In this document: positions 7,544 through 17,164 of the stretch, piece by piece
How positions within the stretch are numbered: the first letter of the stretch is position 1
How the letters are laid out: each line of letters begins with the position of its first letter
Assembly (NCBI GenBank): GCA_002842465.1
Contig: PHDA01000007.1
Span: forward strand, 1 to 64,000
DNA: 64,000 nt
Direction: 5' to 3'
Source of the DNA: Bacteroidetes bacterium HGW-Bacteroidetes-7
GTDB taxonomy: Bacteria; Bacteroidota; Bacteroidia; Bacteroidales; UBA932
The notes under the pieces: model-generated
The model's database searches: none
What the model saw: only the letters and a program-made list of their open reading frames with translations
Told to the model about the DNA's origin: nothing
Translations under genes and position numbers: made by a program

Positions 7544-10405
7544 CTATTTAATGGTTAATGCCAATTCAAATCCGAAGAACATAGGTATTCCCATTCTCGT
7601 AAATGAGCCGGGAGTTCTCTTGCTTTCGTAAAGAGGACGACGATTAAACATATTGTTCGCATAAAACGAAGCTTTAAGGTTATCGCCAATCTCTTTGGTT
7701 AGGTTAAAATTGAACAGAAGCGTAGGGAAGTAAGATTCAACTATTCTTCTGGTAGAACTTCTGCTGTCAAACATATATGAGTATTCTGGATCATCTTTCA
7801 ATGAAGGGTCAAATTGCTTAACTTGCCCGTCAAGTCTTGATATGAAGGCTACAAACATAGTATCGTTATCATATCTTGTCCAAATTTTGTTAACCCAGTT
7901 TGCCTGAACTGTAGCAGTAAGCACAAACCCTATTGAAGGGATGTTGTGAGTTGCTCTGAGAGTAGTAACAAAACGCTCTCTCTCATCGCGCTGATATGGG
8001 TCATAAATTGCGATATTCTTTTCAAGGCTGTTTAGATTTCTGTTGGTTCCAAACACAAGCCCTTCATTCCAATCTGAACTTCTCATATAGGCACCGCTAA
8101 CTACAAAGGAGGTCCTTATCGCATCAAATCTTCCAAAATCGAAGTCAAATTCAACTCCCCGATTATGTGCCCTAATGTTATTCATAGGGGTTGCATAGCT
8201 GATGAAAATGTTGTTAGTGGCTTTCTCCTTTAAAGCCGGAATTGAGCCCGGGTTTGCCTGCCCAACTTCATACTCAACATAGTTAATAAGTCTGAAGTTA
8301 TCAACTGCGCTTCCAAGATTGTATCCGTCAACCAGATTTTCGTTGTATGCTGTGAATGAGAATCTCATCTTATTGATTCTGACATCAAAACCAATTTCAC
8401 TTTTTGTATTTGTGGCAATTTTAAGATTTTTGTTACCTGTCTCAAAAACCCTTGTTGTAGAGAGAAAAAGTTGCTCTGCCTGAGGCACCGAGCTACTATT
8501 AAGGGTGTTGAAGTGAACAAAATCAAAGTATGCGTTCTCCGGGTAAAGATATATGGTTGATGGGGCTTTGGCATTTTTACCGTATCCTCCTCTTATCCAC
8601 AATGACCCGGGAAGAAGTTCAAATGAGGCATTAAACCTTGGTGTTATTTTACTTATGCCTTGAATATTGTCATATCTGATACCCGCCTGAGCAGTCAGGT
8701 CTCTTTCTCCTATGTTCCAGGTAAGATTTTCCTCTGCATAAGCAGACAACTGGTTAATAAAAGGAATATCAGAGTATTTCCGTGGTCTTGGCGATGAATT
8801 TTCACCTGAGGATGCCCTGTATGGAGGGTTAGCTAAGTCATATACTTTACCATCTCCAAGGTTACCATCTGTTTTAAAGTCAGCGCCAATCACAATTCTG
8901 TTGGTGATATTACCGCTCCTTTTTGAGAATGTGGCATTGACCTTTGCATAAACGTTGACCTCTTTTCCGTAGATATCATATCTGCTAAAATATTCATTAG
9001 GCAGATAGGTTGCATAATATGTGTTTTCTCCCGGAGGGATGTTTGTCAACTCTGTACCATTAATATCGTAAACCTTTTGTCCGGGTCTGTTGCTAAGCAC
9101 CGCACCATCTGTGTTGGACATTGAGTAAGCAGAAAATGCATTACCCAAGAGTTGCTGAGTGTATGAGTGTTTGTCGCGATAGCTTCCCGAAAGAGTATAT
9201 TTAATATTATTGAGCCACCCTTTATTAACATTCCATGTTCCGTTGGTATTCAACCTTATACCCATATCACTTGCGCCTGATTCAAGCTGACTTCTTTCAT
9301 CGTCAGGATTTCTCTCCCTGGTATCTTTACCAAGAGAGAAGTCAAATGAGGTGTTGGTTGAGAGATTTCTGAAAAGGTTGGAGTATAAAAGTTTTGCAGT
9401 TGCTCTTTGATAGTAGTTGTAAGATTCTGTCTGTTTTGAGGTACTGTGTGCATAGTCACCGCTTATGTTTAAATATCCCCTTTTAGCTCCAAGACTCATA
9501 CCTTTGCTTACAGAGGCCTGATTAATAAAAGGGTCCGTTTTGAACCTGACCATCAATGGTTCGCGTCCCGCTTTAGATCTAACTATAACGGCACCTGACG
9601 TTAGGTCTCCATATTCAACTGATGGGATACCCCTGATAACCTCAACAGATTCAATATTGTCTGTTGATATTGAGCGAATGTCTATTCCGGAAGAAGGAGA
9701 AGAACCACCACCGACAACTCCGGCAGAACCGGAAATAGTAGGCGAAAGGGTCTGGAGGTTTGCATTATTTGAGATAGGTGCTCCGTCAATATAAATGGCG
9801 GTACCCATGCTGTTCATATCTGAAGCGGAACCTCCAAGGCTTCGGATTGTAAATGTCTTTGCTAATGAAAGACTCGGATTTACTGTGACTCCTCCAGGTA
9901 AAAGCTGAAGTATATCCGAAAGAGAGCTTGTTTGGAGGTGGTCCATAGCCTGTCTGGAAATATTTGAGGCTGTAGCCTGCCCTGCTTTACTTTCGGTTGC
10001 AACTACAGTTACCTCGTTCAGACGGAACGAACTGTAACGCATTCTAAGTCTTAGCTCTGTTACCCTGCCCGCAATCAGGTTAAGAGTAGTGTCAATTGAT
10101 TCCATTCCCAGGAAGTGAATTTTTAGATCAATTCTTCCTGGAGACAGTCTGTCAAATGTAAATTCTCCTTTGTTGTTGGTAGCTGACATGGAACCTTGAG
10201 GAAGAATTTGAATTGATGCAAACTCGACCGGAACATTTCCTGTTCCGAATTCAAGAACAACACCTTTTAGCGTAGCATAATTGCCTTGAGAAGAGGTTTG
10301 TGCAGAGAGATCTGCACACAACCCCATGGCAAGAAAGAACGCTATCGCAGACAGAAACAGTGCCTTTGCACCTCCGCCTGAAATCTGGATTTTGTCTCTC
10401 TTCAT
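7544..10405 (-). CDS. TonB-dependent outer-membrane receptor, cassette 1
   Basis: A 953-residue receptor that would import a ligand across the outer membrane using the TonB energy system. It has a signal peptide (about 1-36), a carboxypeptidase-regulatory-like beta domain (about 43-125, core L-K-G-V-V...F-A-S-I-Q), a plug domain (about 130-285, with S-D-I-L-Q-L-L-P-G-G and S-V-E-Y-G-D-L-T-S-G) and a 22-strand-type barrel. No SusD follows, so this is not a classical glycan SusCD pair. It is paralogous to 26703-29576 with the same downstream genes. Ligand unknown: peptides, haem or a metal complex are possible; the proteases around favour peptides and the Cys/His-rich protein upstream favours a metal. 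The end (A-L-T-I-K) lacks the usual terminal aromatic. Confidence 0.9.
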   Translation of the reverse strand: MKRDKIQISGGGAKALFLSAIAFFLAMGLCADLSAQTSSQGNYATLKGVVLEFGTGNVPVEFASIQILPQGSMSATNNKGEFTFDRLSPGRIDLKIHFLGMESIDTTLNLIAGRVTELRLRMRYSSFRLNEVTVVATESKAGQATASNISRQAMDHLQTSSLSDILQLLPGGVTVNPSLSLAKTFTIRSLGGSASDMNSMGTAIYIDGAPISNNANLQTLSPTISGSAGVVGGGSSPSSGIDIRSISTDNIESVEVIRGIPSVEYGDLTSGAVIVRSKAGREPLMVRFKTDPFINQASVSKGMSLGAKRGYLNISGDYAHSTSKQTESYNYYQRATAKLLYSNLFRNLSTNTSFDFSLGKDTRERNPDDERSQLESGASDMGIRLNTNGTWNVNKGWLNNIKYTLSGSYRDKHSYTQQLLGNAFSAYSMSNTDGAVLSNRPGQKVYDINGTELTNIPPGENTYYATYLPNEYFSRYDIYGKEVNVYAKVNATFSKRSGNITNRIVIGADFKTDGNLGDGKVYDLANPPYRASSGENSSPRPRKYSDIPFINQLSAYAEENLTWNIGERDLTAQAGIRYDNIQGISKITPRFNASFELLPGSLWIRGGYGKNAKAPSTIYLYPENAYFDFVHFNTLNSSSVPQAEQLFLSTTRVFETGNKNLKIATNTKSEIGFDVRINKMRFSFTAYNENLVDGYNLGSAVDNFRLINYVEYEVGQANPGSIPALKEKATNNIFISYATPMNNIRAHNRGVEFDFDFGRFDAIRTSFVVSGAYMRSSDWNEGLVFGTNRNLNSLEKNIAIYDPYQRDERERFVTTLRATHNIPSIGFVLTATVQANWVNKIWTRYDNDTMFVAFISRLDGQVKQFDPSLKDDPEYSYMFDSRSSTRRIVESYFPTLLFNFNLTKEIGDNLKASFYANNMFNRRPLYESKRTPGSFTRMGIPMFFGFELALTIK

Positions 10406-10426
10406 AGTTTATTAAAGTTAGTTGGG

Positions 10427-12580
10427 TTAGTCTTGTAATCTGTTTATAGTTCTAATTATTTCATTTTTAACATTTATATCTTTTTCAATTTTTAGCTGCT
10501 CGTTAAGTGCATTTACAATTTCATATTTCTTGTATGAATTTGTATACCAGGCAAAGGCCTCTGCAAGAGTAAATCTTAAATCATTATCTTCAGACTCCTT
10601 AAGGAATTTGAACAATGTGTCCAGATAAGCTACATTATTAAGGTTTCTTAATGCAGTAATGGTAAATCTTTTACTTCTGGCAGCTACCGAAGGATCCATT
10701 AATTGTGACATCTCTTTTTCTGTTCTTCCCAAAGAGTATTCAAGCATTTTTCTCTCCTGAGCTCTGTTCATATACCATTGGTCTTTCCCATTATCAGCAT
10801 ATTTTGAAAATGCAGCCAGAGCCTCCTCTTTACCAAAAGACTCACATCCCGATTTCAATTGAAACTCTACCCTTTTTGAGGTCCCTGGAGCATATCTGAT
10901 CTTAAATATATCCTCTAACAATTCCGGAGATAGATTTGTTGAAGCCTCCTTGGCACTCATTCTCCTTATTAATTCGTAATTGTCATAAAGGCCTGCTTTT
11001 ATCGATTTCACAACATTGGCATTAAACCTTTTATTAATCAGGTAAAAAGCCTGCATTCTTACAACCGGGCTTGCGTCGTTTGTCTGAATCTGCAACATTT
11101 CGTCAGAAGAAATTTTACCCATTCCGTAAAGCATTTTCATAGAGAGTGCTTTCAGCTCGGGAATTGTGCTGTTAATGTTTTTCCTCCAGTACTTCTCGTT
11201 GGTTTTACCGTTTACCATCATTTCGTTAATGCCGGATGTCTCTTTACGTGAAGAGGCGTACATATATGTAGGGTCTCCTATAAGGTGCGATTCAAGAGTC
11301 ATCTGACCTTTTGACCAGTTTCCTACACTAACTCCAAAATCAAGAATGCCCACAAGTTGATTTGTCCATGTATCCTGGAGTGTATTAACTGAGTTTGCCT
11401 TTACAACCATAGTCTTTCCCTCTCCAAAGATGTAGTGACCGCTTATATAATCATCAAGGTGGAACGATCCGTTAAAACAGGCGTCAAAAATAATTACCCT
11501 TGCTCCGGGTTTGTATCCGTATAAATCGGGTATTAAAATACCCATCGAGGCATCATCAATACTGTCTTTAGTCATAAATACAGGGTTAAAGGCATTCTCT
11601 ACCCACGATTCAGGGACATTATAATTATCTATGTAATATTGTTTTGATGCAGTAGTATCGTCTGCTCCTCTTATTTTGCTTCTGAAAAACTTCTTTGTCA
11701 TATCAATCCACCGGTTTGGCATATTGGTAAGTGACGATCCATTAAGAATTTGTTCGTCTTCAGAGCCGTGATGGTGTAAAATTGCAAGGTCGAGGTCTTC
11801 TCTTGAAAGTTCAGACATTAGTCTGAATTTGATAAAGTCATCAAAAGTAAAGTCAATAAATGTAAGAGTTCCCTTACCATCTTTGAAGATTTTAAACTGT
11901 TCGGTGAGTGAAAGTCTTTCATCAGCTCTGGATACCATACAGTTTGAATTATAACCATGCCCCGCAAAATATGTAAGCGACTTAATCTCTCTTTTATCCT
12001 GCTTCTCTTTTGCTGCCTTATTCAAAAACTCGCTTATCAGGGTATATTTATCTTTCCCCGGAACTTTAGGGGGTTTTATTCTGGCACTGTAAATCTCACA
12101 ATCAATTCTGTGAGGGCTATCTGCAGTCAGGTTATAATAAAAGTAATTTGTATATGTAGAATCTCTTTTGATGTATTCAAATTTAAGGTCAAAATCATCG
12201 TAAAATCTGTCAGAGGGAACCGAAGATTGGTCCCATGCTCTTCGTTGATCCATTTTAAAAGCGGTTGTAAGATGCTGTGCATTCCTGATCATTGGAACAG
12301 GGATATCACCTATTAATACAGCTCCTTCGATATTATTCTTTTTATATAATTTGTACAGGTTTGTTCTTATCGAGTCTGGAATTCCCCATTTATCAATTAA
12401 TACAATAGGGTTCAATCCGTCTGCCTTGACAGACTGCATGTAATTTTCAATGGAATTTTTGCAATTGTCCCAAGTCACAGGGTCCACTACAATTGCCACG
12501 CCTCTTTCAGCAGGTTTTGCATTCAGCTCACCTGTTAGAAATGTCATGAAGGTTATAAGGAAAAATGATAAAACTTTCAT
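10427..12580 (-). CDS. C25-like peptidase with HEAT repeats, paralog 3 (first gene of the run)
   Basis: A 717-residue probable exported cysteine peptidase, with signal peptide about 1-21. The candidate catalytic motifs are intact: G-H-G at 207-209, H-H-H-G at 269-272, Cys368 in F-D-A-C-F-N, followed by H-L-I-G-D-P-T. HEAT-like helices fill the region after about residue 450. Like its paralogs it has the S-V-P-S-D-R-F-Y-D-D-F-D-L block near residue 120. It lies 21 bases upstream of the TonB receptor, so receptor and peptidase are probably co-expressed. HEAT repeats usually bind protein partners, so this could act in a complex at the outer membrane (inference). Confidence 0.75.
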   Translation of the reverse strand: MKVLSFFLITFMTFLTGELNAKPAERGVAIVVDPVTWDNCKNSIENYMQSVKADGLNPIVLIDKWGIPDSIRTNLYKLYKKNNIEGAVLIGDIPVPMIRNAQHLTTAFKMDQRRAWDQSSVPSDRFYDDFDLKFEYIKRDSTYTNYFYYNLTADSPHRIDCEIYSARIKPPKVPGKDKYTLISEFLNKAAKEKQDKREIKSLTYFAGHGYNSNCMVSRADERLSLTEQFKIFKDGKGTLTFIDFTFDDFIKFRLMSELSREDLDLAILHHHGSEDEQILNGSSLTNMPNRWIDMTKKFFRSKIRGADDTTASKQYYIDNYNVPESWVENAFNPVFMTKDSIDDASMGILIPDLYGYKPGARVIIFDACFNGSFHLDDYISGHYIFGEGKTMVVKANSVNTLQDTWTNQLVGILDFGVSVGNWSKGQMTLESHLIGDPTYMYASSRKETSGINEMMVNGKTNEKYWRKNINSTIPELKALSMKMLYGMGKISSDEMLQIQTNDASPVVRMQAFYLINKRFNANVVKSIKAGLYDNYELIRRMSAKEASTNLSPELLEDIFKIRYAPGTSKRVEFQLKSGCESFGKEEALAAFSKYADNGKDQWYMNRAQERKMLEYSLGRTEKEMSQLMDPSVAARSKRFTITALRNLNNVAYLDTLFKFLKESEDNDLRFTLAEAFAWYTNSYKKYEIVNALNEQLKIEKDINVKNEIIRTINRLQD

Positions 12581-12681
12581 CGCAATATTTTATGTTATGT
12601 ATATAAGATACGTCTCCGCAACAGATAGGAGTCACGAAAACAGTCAACAGCCTTTGGGAGACACTACTCTCCCTCAACTGA

Positions 12682-13122
12682 TCATAAAATCAATTGACGA
12701 TTTTTCTCGAATATGGGCACCGACGCCGATCGGAACAGTGCTTGATAATTTTTGATTCTTGGCCGCTGAATCATTGAGACTCCCAGACATATCGTACTTA
12801 TCGGCTGTAGTACCTGATAGTCTGTCTGTATAAAATCAAAACTTGTGTGGAGTATATTCTGGTCTGAGTCGAGAAAATAGTAAGAGACTGAACAGCAGTC
12901 ATCTCTCTGGGGCTCCTGGGCTTCCAGATGGGCACCGCAGATGCATTTGTGATCATGGTGTTCGTGATGTGGCTGATCTGTGCACGAGCATTGTGTATGA
13001 ATTCCAAGAACAGCAATTTGTGAGGCGTGATCACAGTTACAAGAGTATCTTCCCACGCCCATCAAAGTTAAAAGATAGATTGAGACAGATACTGATGATA
13101 CTATAATCGCTGGTATTCTCAC
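12682..13122 (-). CDS. Small exported Cys/His-rich protein, possible metal binder
   Basis: A 146-residue protein with an N-terminal hydrophobic segment (about 3-22), then a region dense in metal-ligand residues: C-N-C-D-H, C-S-C, H-H-E-H-H-D-H, C-I-C-G and D-D-C-C between about 28 and 78. The pattern resembles small Bacteroidota HYC_CC_PP-type proteins, which I recall next to metal-linked TonB receptors. I infer periplasmic metal sensing or binding. It lies 101 bases before the peptidase/receptor run in the same direction, which hints that the run may respond to or import a metal. Not certain: it could be a fast-evolving protein with structural disulfides. Confidence 0.6.
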   Translation of the reverse strand: MRIPAIIVSSVSVSIYLLTLMGVGRYSCNCDHASQIAVLGIHTQCSCTDQPHHEHHDHKCICGAHLEAQEPQRDDCCSVSYYFLDSDQNILHTSFDFIQTDYQVLQPISTICLGVSMIQRPRIKNYQALFRSASVPIFEKNRQLIL

Positions 13123-13168
13123 AAATTGTTATAATTGGTAGTTTTGCGAATTTAATAAAAAATATTTA

Positions 13169-13927
13169 TTAAAATTCAAACAAAAGCCAATCTTTTCCTT
13201 GCATAATCAAGCCTGAAATGGGTAAAGAGCTCTTTAAACGAGTAATAGACTCTTCGTTTTGGGAGTAAAAAAATGCTTTTGAGTTATGAGATTTCTCACC
13301 TTTCAGCGACCAAATCTTATAATTTGTTACATTTTTAAAATAATCTGAAAGCTCCGGTGTGCCTGCTAACAGAGCAAGAGGCCCTCTCATAAACTTTAAT
13401 TTTCCCGATTTCCGGTTAACAATTTCACTTATTTGCTCCGGGATGGTAAATATTGCAGAATTGTCAGACTCCAACATGTAATGTTTAATAAGGTTAACAG
13501 CATCATAATTAATTTCTTTGGATGGCTTGTCAAAAACAACAGTATAATAGGTATCGCCTGAGATTGTCTGCAATTGCATTGATGTGTGGCAGTCATAATT
13601 GAATACAGTATCGGCAAAGAGAATTCCGTATGTATGAATAGAATAGATACCGAATGCATCCTCCGGAGACTCCATCTTATAAATTTCAACTGTATAGTCT
13701 TCTCCTCTGTATGTAACATCTATGGCACGAAGGTGTTTAAAGCCATATTCCAGATACAGTTCACTGCCTCCATTCATAAAACCGTAAAGTGCCTCCCCTT
13801 TGTATTGTCGCTCTCTCTTAACAACTATCTCGTCATCTGACCCCTTTGCCTGGATAGTTGTTGCAAATAGCACAATTGCTATTATTGACAAAAGTACACT
13901 TAGAGTTGATCTGTTGTATAAATTCAT
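13169..13927 (-). CDS. DUF6599-type exported protein
   Basis: A 252-residue protein with a signal peptide ending about A-T-T-I-Q-A (residue 27). The mature start contains Y-K-G-E-A-L-Y-G-F-M-N-G-G-S-E-L, L-E-Y-G-F and P-E-D-A-F-G-I-Y-S, which I recognise as the DUF6599 signature. Function is unknown. It begins 17 bases after the DUF362 gene, and the two are probably one transcript. No catalytic motif is evident. Confidence 0.7.
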   Translation of the reverse strand: MNLYNRSTLSVLLSIIAIVLFATTIQAKGSDDEIVVKRERQYKGEALYGFMNGGSELYLEYGFKHLRAIDVTYRGEDYTVEIYKMESPEDAFGIYSIHTYGILFADTVFNYDCHTSMQLQTISGDTYYTVVFDKPSKEINYDAVNLIKHYMLESDNSAIFTIPEQISEIVNRKSGKLKFMRGPLALLAGTPELSDYFKNVTNYKIWSLKGEKSHNSKAFFYSQNEESITRLKSSLPISGLIMQGKDWLLFEF

Positions 13928-13944
13928 AATTGTTAAATTTTGTC

Positions 13945-15096
13945 TCAGCCGGTAATCTCAATTAATTCGATTTTATCTCTGTCTCCAACTCCAAGCTTGA
14001 GGTCTTGTGCCAAATCGATAAACTTTGAAGCGCTTTTTTTATCCTCTTTCTGGATACCTTTTTCAATACGTTTGGCAATAATTACATCGTGCCCGATTCT
14101 GTCAACTGCCACAGGGTCGGTACCTACAATTAACATATTGTAGTTGCATATAAATTGTGGTTTGGCTGATGGGCCGCCATCGAAACATCCAATAAGACCA
14201 TCTGCGATATTGAGCACAACCTTATCTCTGACAGGAGGGAAAGCGCAAACATAAGCGCAGGACTCGTGCCAGATTTTGTGAAGTCTGGAGGTATTGGTTA
14301 TGGTACCGTAAGCAAGGTTTTTTAGAGCCAGTGTAGTTGTGGCGCCTGCATTCTTTAATATTGGTATGTTGATAATTTTTGTCACCTGCTCGGTACAAAT
14401 TTTGGTGAAGTATGAGTACTTACCTCCATTAACCATATAAGGTATTGTATAATCATCGTGAGTACCTTCCAGGTCGGCATAGAAATATTGATTTATATCA
14501 ATTCTCTCTTCGCTATAAAGCTTACCCTCATTGTTGTAAAAGCCACCTTTTTCGTCCATGCACTCAGTTCCGGTGATTTTTATACCCGGGTAATTTTCAG
14601 CTGTGTAACCTGTTTCATGAAGTTGCATCTCACGTCTGTCCCATATAACAATGTTCTTTCGTGGAATACCCGATTCCTCAAGTTGTTTTATTACTGATTT
14701 TGTTACTGCGTGAGAGGTTGTAAGGAGTTTTCCGGCAACAGGATTTACTTTTAAACCGATAATATCTTTTGGAGAAACTATTTTTCTCCATGCCTTTTTC
14801 AGATTTTTTTCACCGGTCAGAGAGAGCATTGCTGTTTTTAGCATATTGTAAGCTGCATCTTCCTGTGGTTTTCCTTCAATTACAGCCGCCGGATCGGTTA
14901 TCTTTACAACCTTCCCGGGATACAAACCCGGCATTGAGTTTTTAGTTCTTGGTATTTTTACTGCATCGGCAATATTTGTCTCCGGCCCATCCTGTAGGTT
15001 GAACAAAGGGGTAAGTTCTGAGGCCTTGATAACAGGATTTAATGCAAAGCTAACGCCTCCAAGCGAGACGATTTTGAAAAAATCTCTTCTTTTCAT
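13945..15096 (-). CDS. DUF362-domain protein with twin-arginine-type signal
   Basis: A 383-residue protein opening with M-K-R-R-D-F-F-K and a hydrophobic stretch, fitting export by the Tat pathway, usually used for folded or cofactor-bearing proteins. The rest matches the DUF362 family (D-I-I-G-L-K-V-N-P, G-T-D-P-V-A-V-D near the C-terminus). Many DUF362 proteins carry or neighbour iron-sulphur clusters, but I do not see a CxxCxxC motif here. It lies 31 bases after cysS and 17 bases before DUF6599. Role unknown. Confidence 0.75.
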   Translation of the reverse strand: MKRRDFFKIVSLGGVSFALNPVIKASELTPLFNLQDGPETNIADAVKIPRTKNSMPGLYPGKVVKITDPAAVIEGKPQEDAAYNMLKTAMLSLTGEKNLKKAWRKIVSPKDIIGLKVNPVAGKLLTTSHAVTKSVIKQLEESGIPRKNIVIWDRREMQLHETGYTAENYPGIKITGTECMDEKGGFYNNEGKLYSEERIDINQYFYADLEGTHDDYTIPYMVNGGKYSYFTKICTEQVTKIINIPILKNAGATTTLALKNLAYGTITNTSRLHKIWHESCAYVCAFPPVRDKVVLNIADGLIGCFDGGPSAKPQFICNYNMLIVGTDPVAVDRIGHDVIIAKRIEKGIQKEDKKSASKFIDLAQDLKLGVGDRDKIELIEITG

Positions 15097-15127
15097 AAAA
15101 CAGGTATTTAAAGTTTTTTAAATCTGC

Positions 15128-16597
15128 CTAAAGACTCCAGTCTGTACCCTCTTTTGTGTCTTTAATTGTAATTCCTACCCCTGTGAGTCTATCTCTTATT
15201 GCATCGCTTTTGGCAAAATTCTTTTCGGTTTTTGCCTCTCTCCTCATCTCAAGTATCATCTCAACCACCTCGTTGAGAACCTGGCTGTTTCCAGATCCTG
15301 ATTGTTCATCAATAAGCCCAAGTACTCCTTCCATTATCTCTTTAAAGAGAAATTGAAGAACCTCCTTATCCTTATCGCTTAGCTTCAGTTGCCCGTCCTT
15401 AGCAAGATTCACCACTCTTACTGCTTCGAAAAGATTAGCAAGAGTAACAGAAGTATTAAGATCATCGCATAAAGCATCGTAAACTCCTCTCCTGACTGCC
15501 TCCAGCTCCGGAGAGAGCTCACCGTTTACTGTGTTTAATGCTGCAACATCTTTAGCTGCCTGTACCATTTTCTTGTAGCCCTTCTCTGCAGCAATAAGTG
15601 CCTCGTTACTAAAATCAAGAGTGCTCCTGTAGTGTGCCTGAAGAATAAAAAATCTTATGGCCATCGGGCTGTAGGCTCTTTCAAGAATCTCATGGCTGCC
15701 GGTAAAGAGCTCTTCAAGAGTTATAAAGTTGCCCAAAGATTTACCCATCTTTTGGCCATTAATGGTAATCATGTTATTGTGCATCCAGTACCTGACTCCA
15801 CCTTCGCCGCGAGCTGCTGTATTTTGAGCAAGTTCGCACTCATGATGCGGGAATAGCAGATCCATTCCTCCGCCATGAATATCAAAGCGCTCGCCAAGAT
15901 ATTTGGCACTCATTGCAGAGCACTCAAGGTGCCAGCCCGGAAATCCGTTACTCCATGGAGAGTCCCATTTCATAATATGTTCCGGAGAGGCTTTTTTCCA
16001 TAGCGCAAAGTCGAAAGGAGACTTTTTATCGTCTGCACCTTCTAGCTCTCTTGAATTACTTACAACATTCTCCAATGTTCTGCCGGATAAAATACCGTAT
16101 GGATATTTCTCATTATACCTCTCAACGTCAAAATATACCGAACCATTACTGATATAAGCATATCCTCCTTCAATTATTTTGTTTACAAGAGATATTTGCT
16201 CGGGAATGTGACCAGATGCTCTTGGCTCAATGCTTGGTGGCAATGTGTTTAATAGCTTCATTGCCTCATGGTATCTTATTGTGTAATGTTGCACAATTTC
16301 CATTGGTTCAAGCTGCTCAAGGCGTGCCTTTTTTTCAATTTTGTCCTCTCCCCCATCGGAATCGTTCTCAAGATGACCCACGTCGGTTATGTTTCTGACA
16401 TACCTTACCTTGTACCCAAGATGTCTTAGCAATCTGACTAACACATCGTAGGTGATTCCCGGCCTGGCGTGACCCAGATGGGCGTCGCCATAGACCGTAG
16501 GGCCACATACATATATACCGGCCATTCCGGGTGTCAACGGCTCAAACTTCTCTCTTGTTCTTGATAATGTGTTGTATAGAAAAAACTCTCTCTCCAT
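15128..16597 (-). CDS. cysS: Cysteinyl-tRNA synthetase
   Basis: Charges tRNA(Cys) with cysteine in the cytoplasm, ATP-dependent. Seen: zinc-site Cys31 in Y-V-C-G-P, class I HIGH-type motif H-L-G-H (40-43), P-G-W-H-L-E-C-S, F-P-H-H-E-C-E, and the KMSKS-type loop K-M-G-K-S. A DALR anticodon-binding region and a C-terminal K-D-T-K-E-G-T-D-W tail follow. With ATG at 16597 the length is 489, the family norm. The longest frame (16648) would add residues unlike the family and run through a hairpin at 16612-16633. The preceding gene is ssb, 67 bases upstream. Confidence 0.95.
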   Translation of the reverse strand: MEREFFLYNTLSRTREKFEPLTPGMAGIYVCGPTVYGDAHLGHARPGITYDVLVRLLRHLGYKVRYVRNITDVGHLENDSDGGEDKIEKKARLEQLEPMEIVQHYTIRYHEAMKLLNTLPPSIEPRASGHIPEQISLVNKIIEGGYAYISNGSVYFDVERYNEKYPYGILSGRTLENVVSNSRELEGADDKKSPFDFALWKKASPEHIMKWDSPWSNGFPGWHLECSAMSAKYLGERFDIHGGGMDLLFPHHECELAQNTAARGEGGVRYWMHNNMITINGQKMGKSLGNFITLEELFTGSHEILERAYSPMAIRFFILQAHYRSTLDFSNEALIAAEKGYKKMVQAAKDVAALNTVNGELSPELEAVRRGVYDALCDDLNTSVTLANLFEAVRVVNLAKDGQLKLSDKDKEVLQFLFKEIMEGVLGLIDEQSGSGNSQVLNEVVEMILEMRREAKTEKNFAKSDAIRDRLTGVGITIKDTKEGTDWSL

Positions 16598-16611
16598 AAT
16601 TTTGCCTGTAA

Positions 16612-16633
16612 AAGAGGGGAAAACTCCCCTCTT
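16612..16633 (-). promoter_or_regulatory. Hairpin between ssb and cysS
   Basis: Perfect 9-base-pair stem (612-620 with 625-633 of 16 kb) with a four-base loop, 14 bases upstream of the cysS start. The T tract on the minus strand is only three bases, so it is at best a weak terminator or attenuator separating ssb from cysS. No T-box features are visible. Confidence 0.5.
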
Positions 16634-16664
16634 GTTTATACAGGTCAAAATTAGCTAATATTTT

Positions 16665-17006
16665 CTATTCCCCTTCATCCTGCGGTAGTTTTATGCTGTA
16701 AGCAATAATCTCATAAGTCTGTTTTTCGGTTCCGGTCTTGGTCTGATATTGAACAGGCTTAATCCTCCCTGTTAGGGAAAGAAATGTCCCCTTTTTAATT
16801 TTTTCAAAATCGGGCATGCCTTTACCTGCCCATGCGACAATATTATGCCAAACAGTTTCCTCGATTAGCTCTCCCTTTTTGTTTCTGTAACTCTCATTGG
16901 TTGCAAGCGAAAGTCTCATTACAACTCCCCCCTCTTCGAAATTGTTGATTCTGGGATCAAAACCCACATTTCCTTTTAGCTCTACTTTGTTGAGTGACTT
17001 TTCCAT
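16665..17006 (-). CDS. ssb: Short single-stranded-DNA-binding protein
   Basis: A 113-residue OB-fold protein that coats single-stranded DNA. The core pattern is present: N-K-V-E-L-K-G-N-V-G near the start, L-S-L-A-T-N-E, W-H-N-I-V-A-W and L-S-L-T-G-R-I. It stops just after the OB fold (ends D-E-G-E) and lacks the long flexible linker and D-x-x-P-F tip through which housekeeping SSB recruits partners. It may be a secondary SSB; the main ssb could be elsewhere. Confidence 0.85.
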   Translation of the reverse strand: MEKSLNKVELKGNVGFDPRINNFEEGGVVMRLSLATNESYRNKKGELIEETVWHNIVAWAGKGMPDFEKIKKGTFLSLTGRIKPVQYQTKTGTEKQTYEIIAYSIKLPQDEGE

Positions 17007-17164
17007 AACATATAATATTTGGTTTTACATTGTAAAGTAATATAAGATTTCACGGAGAGGAGTTTCAAATTAGATAAAACATATTTAGGATCAGAAATTC
17101 ATAGCCTTAAATCAGAAATTTTTCAATTAAATTCCGATATTAACATTTGATTTAAAATTATGCA

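Noticed and set aside
7544..10405. SusC/SusD-type glycan locus
   Set aside because: No SusD and no glycoside hydrolases near either receptor; the DUF4876/DUF6850 partners differ.
246..12580. Type IX-secreted gingipains
   Set aside because: No C-terminal secretion domain is visible; all three end in HEAT-like helices.
12843..13106. Plus-strand frame opposite the Cys/His-rich gene
   Set aside because: The minus-strand frame has a signal-like start and metal-ligand motifs; the plus frame has neither.
16612..16633. T-box or riboswitch upstream of cysS
   Set aside because: The leader is only about 67 bases, with one simple hairpin and no T-box sequence.
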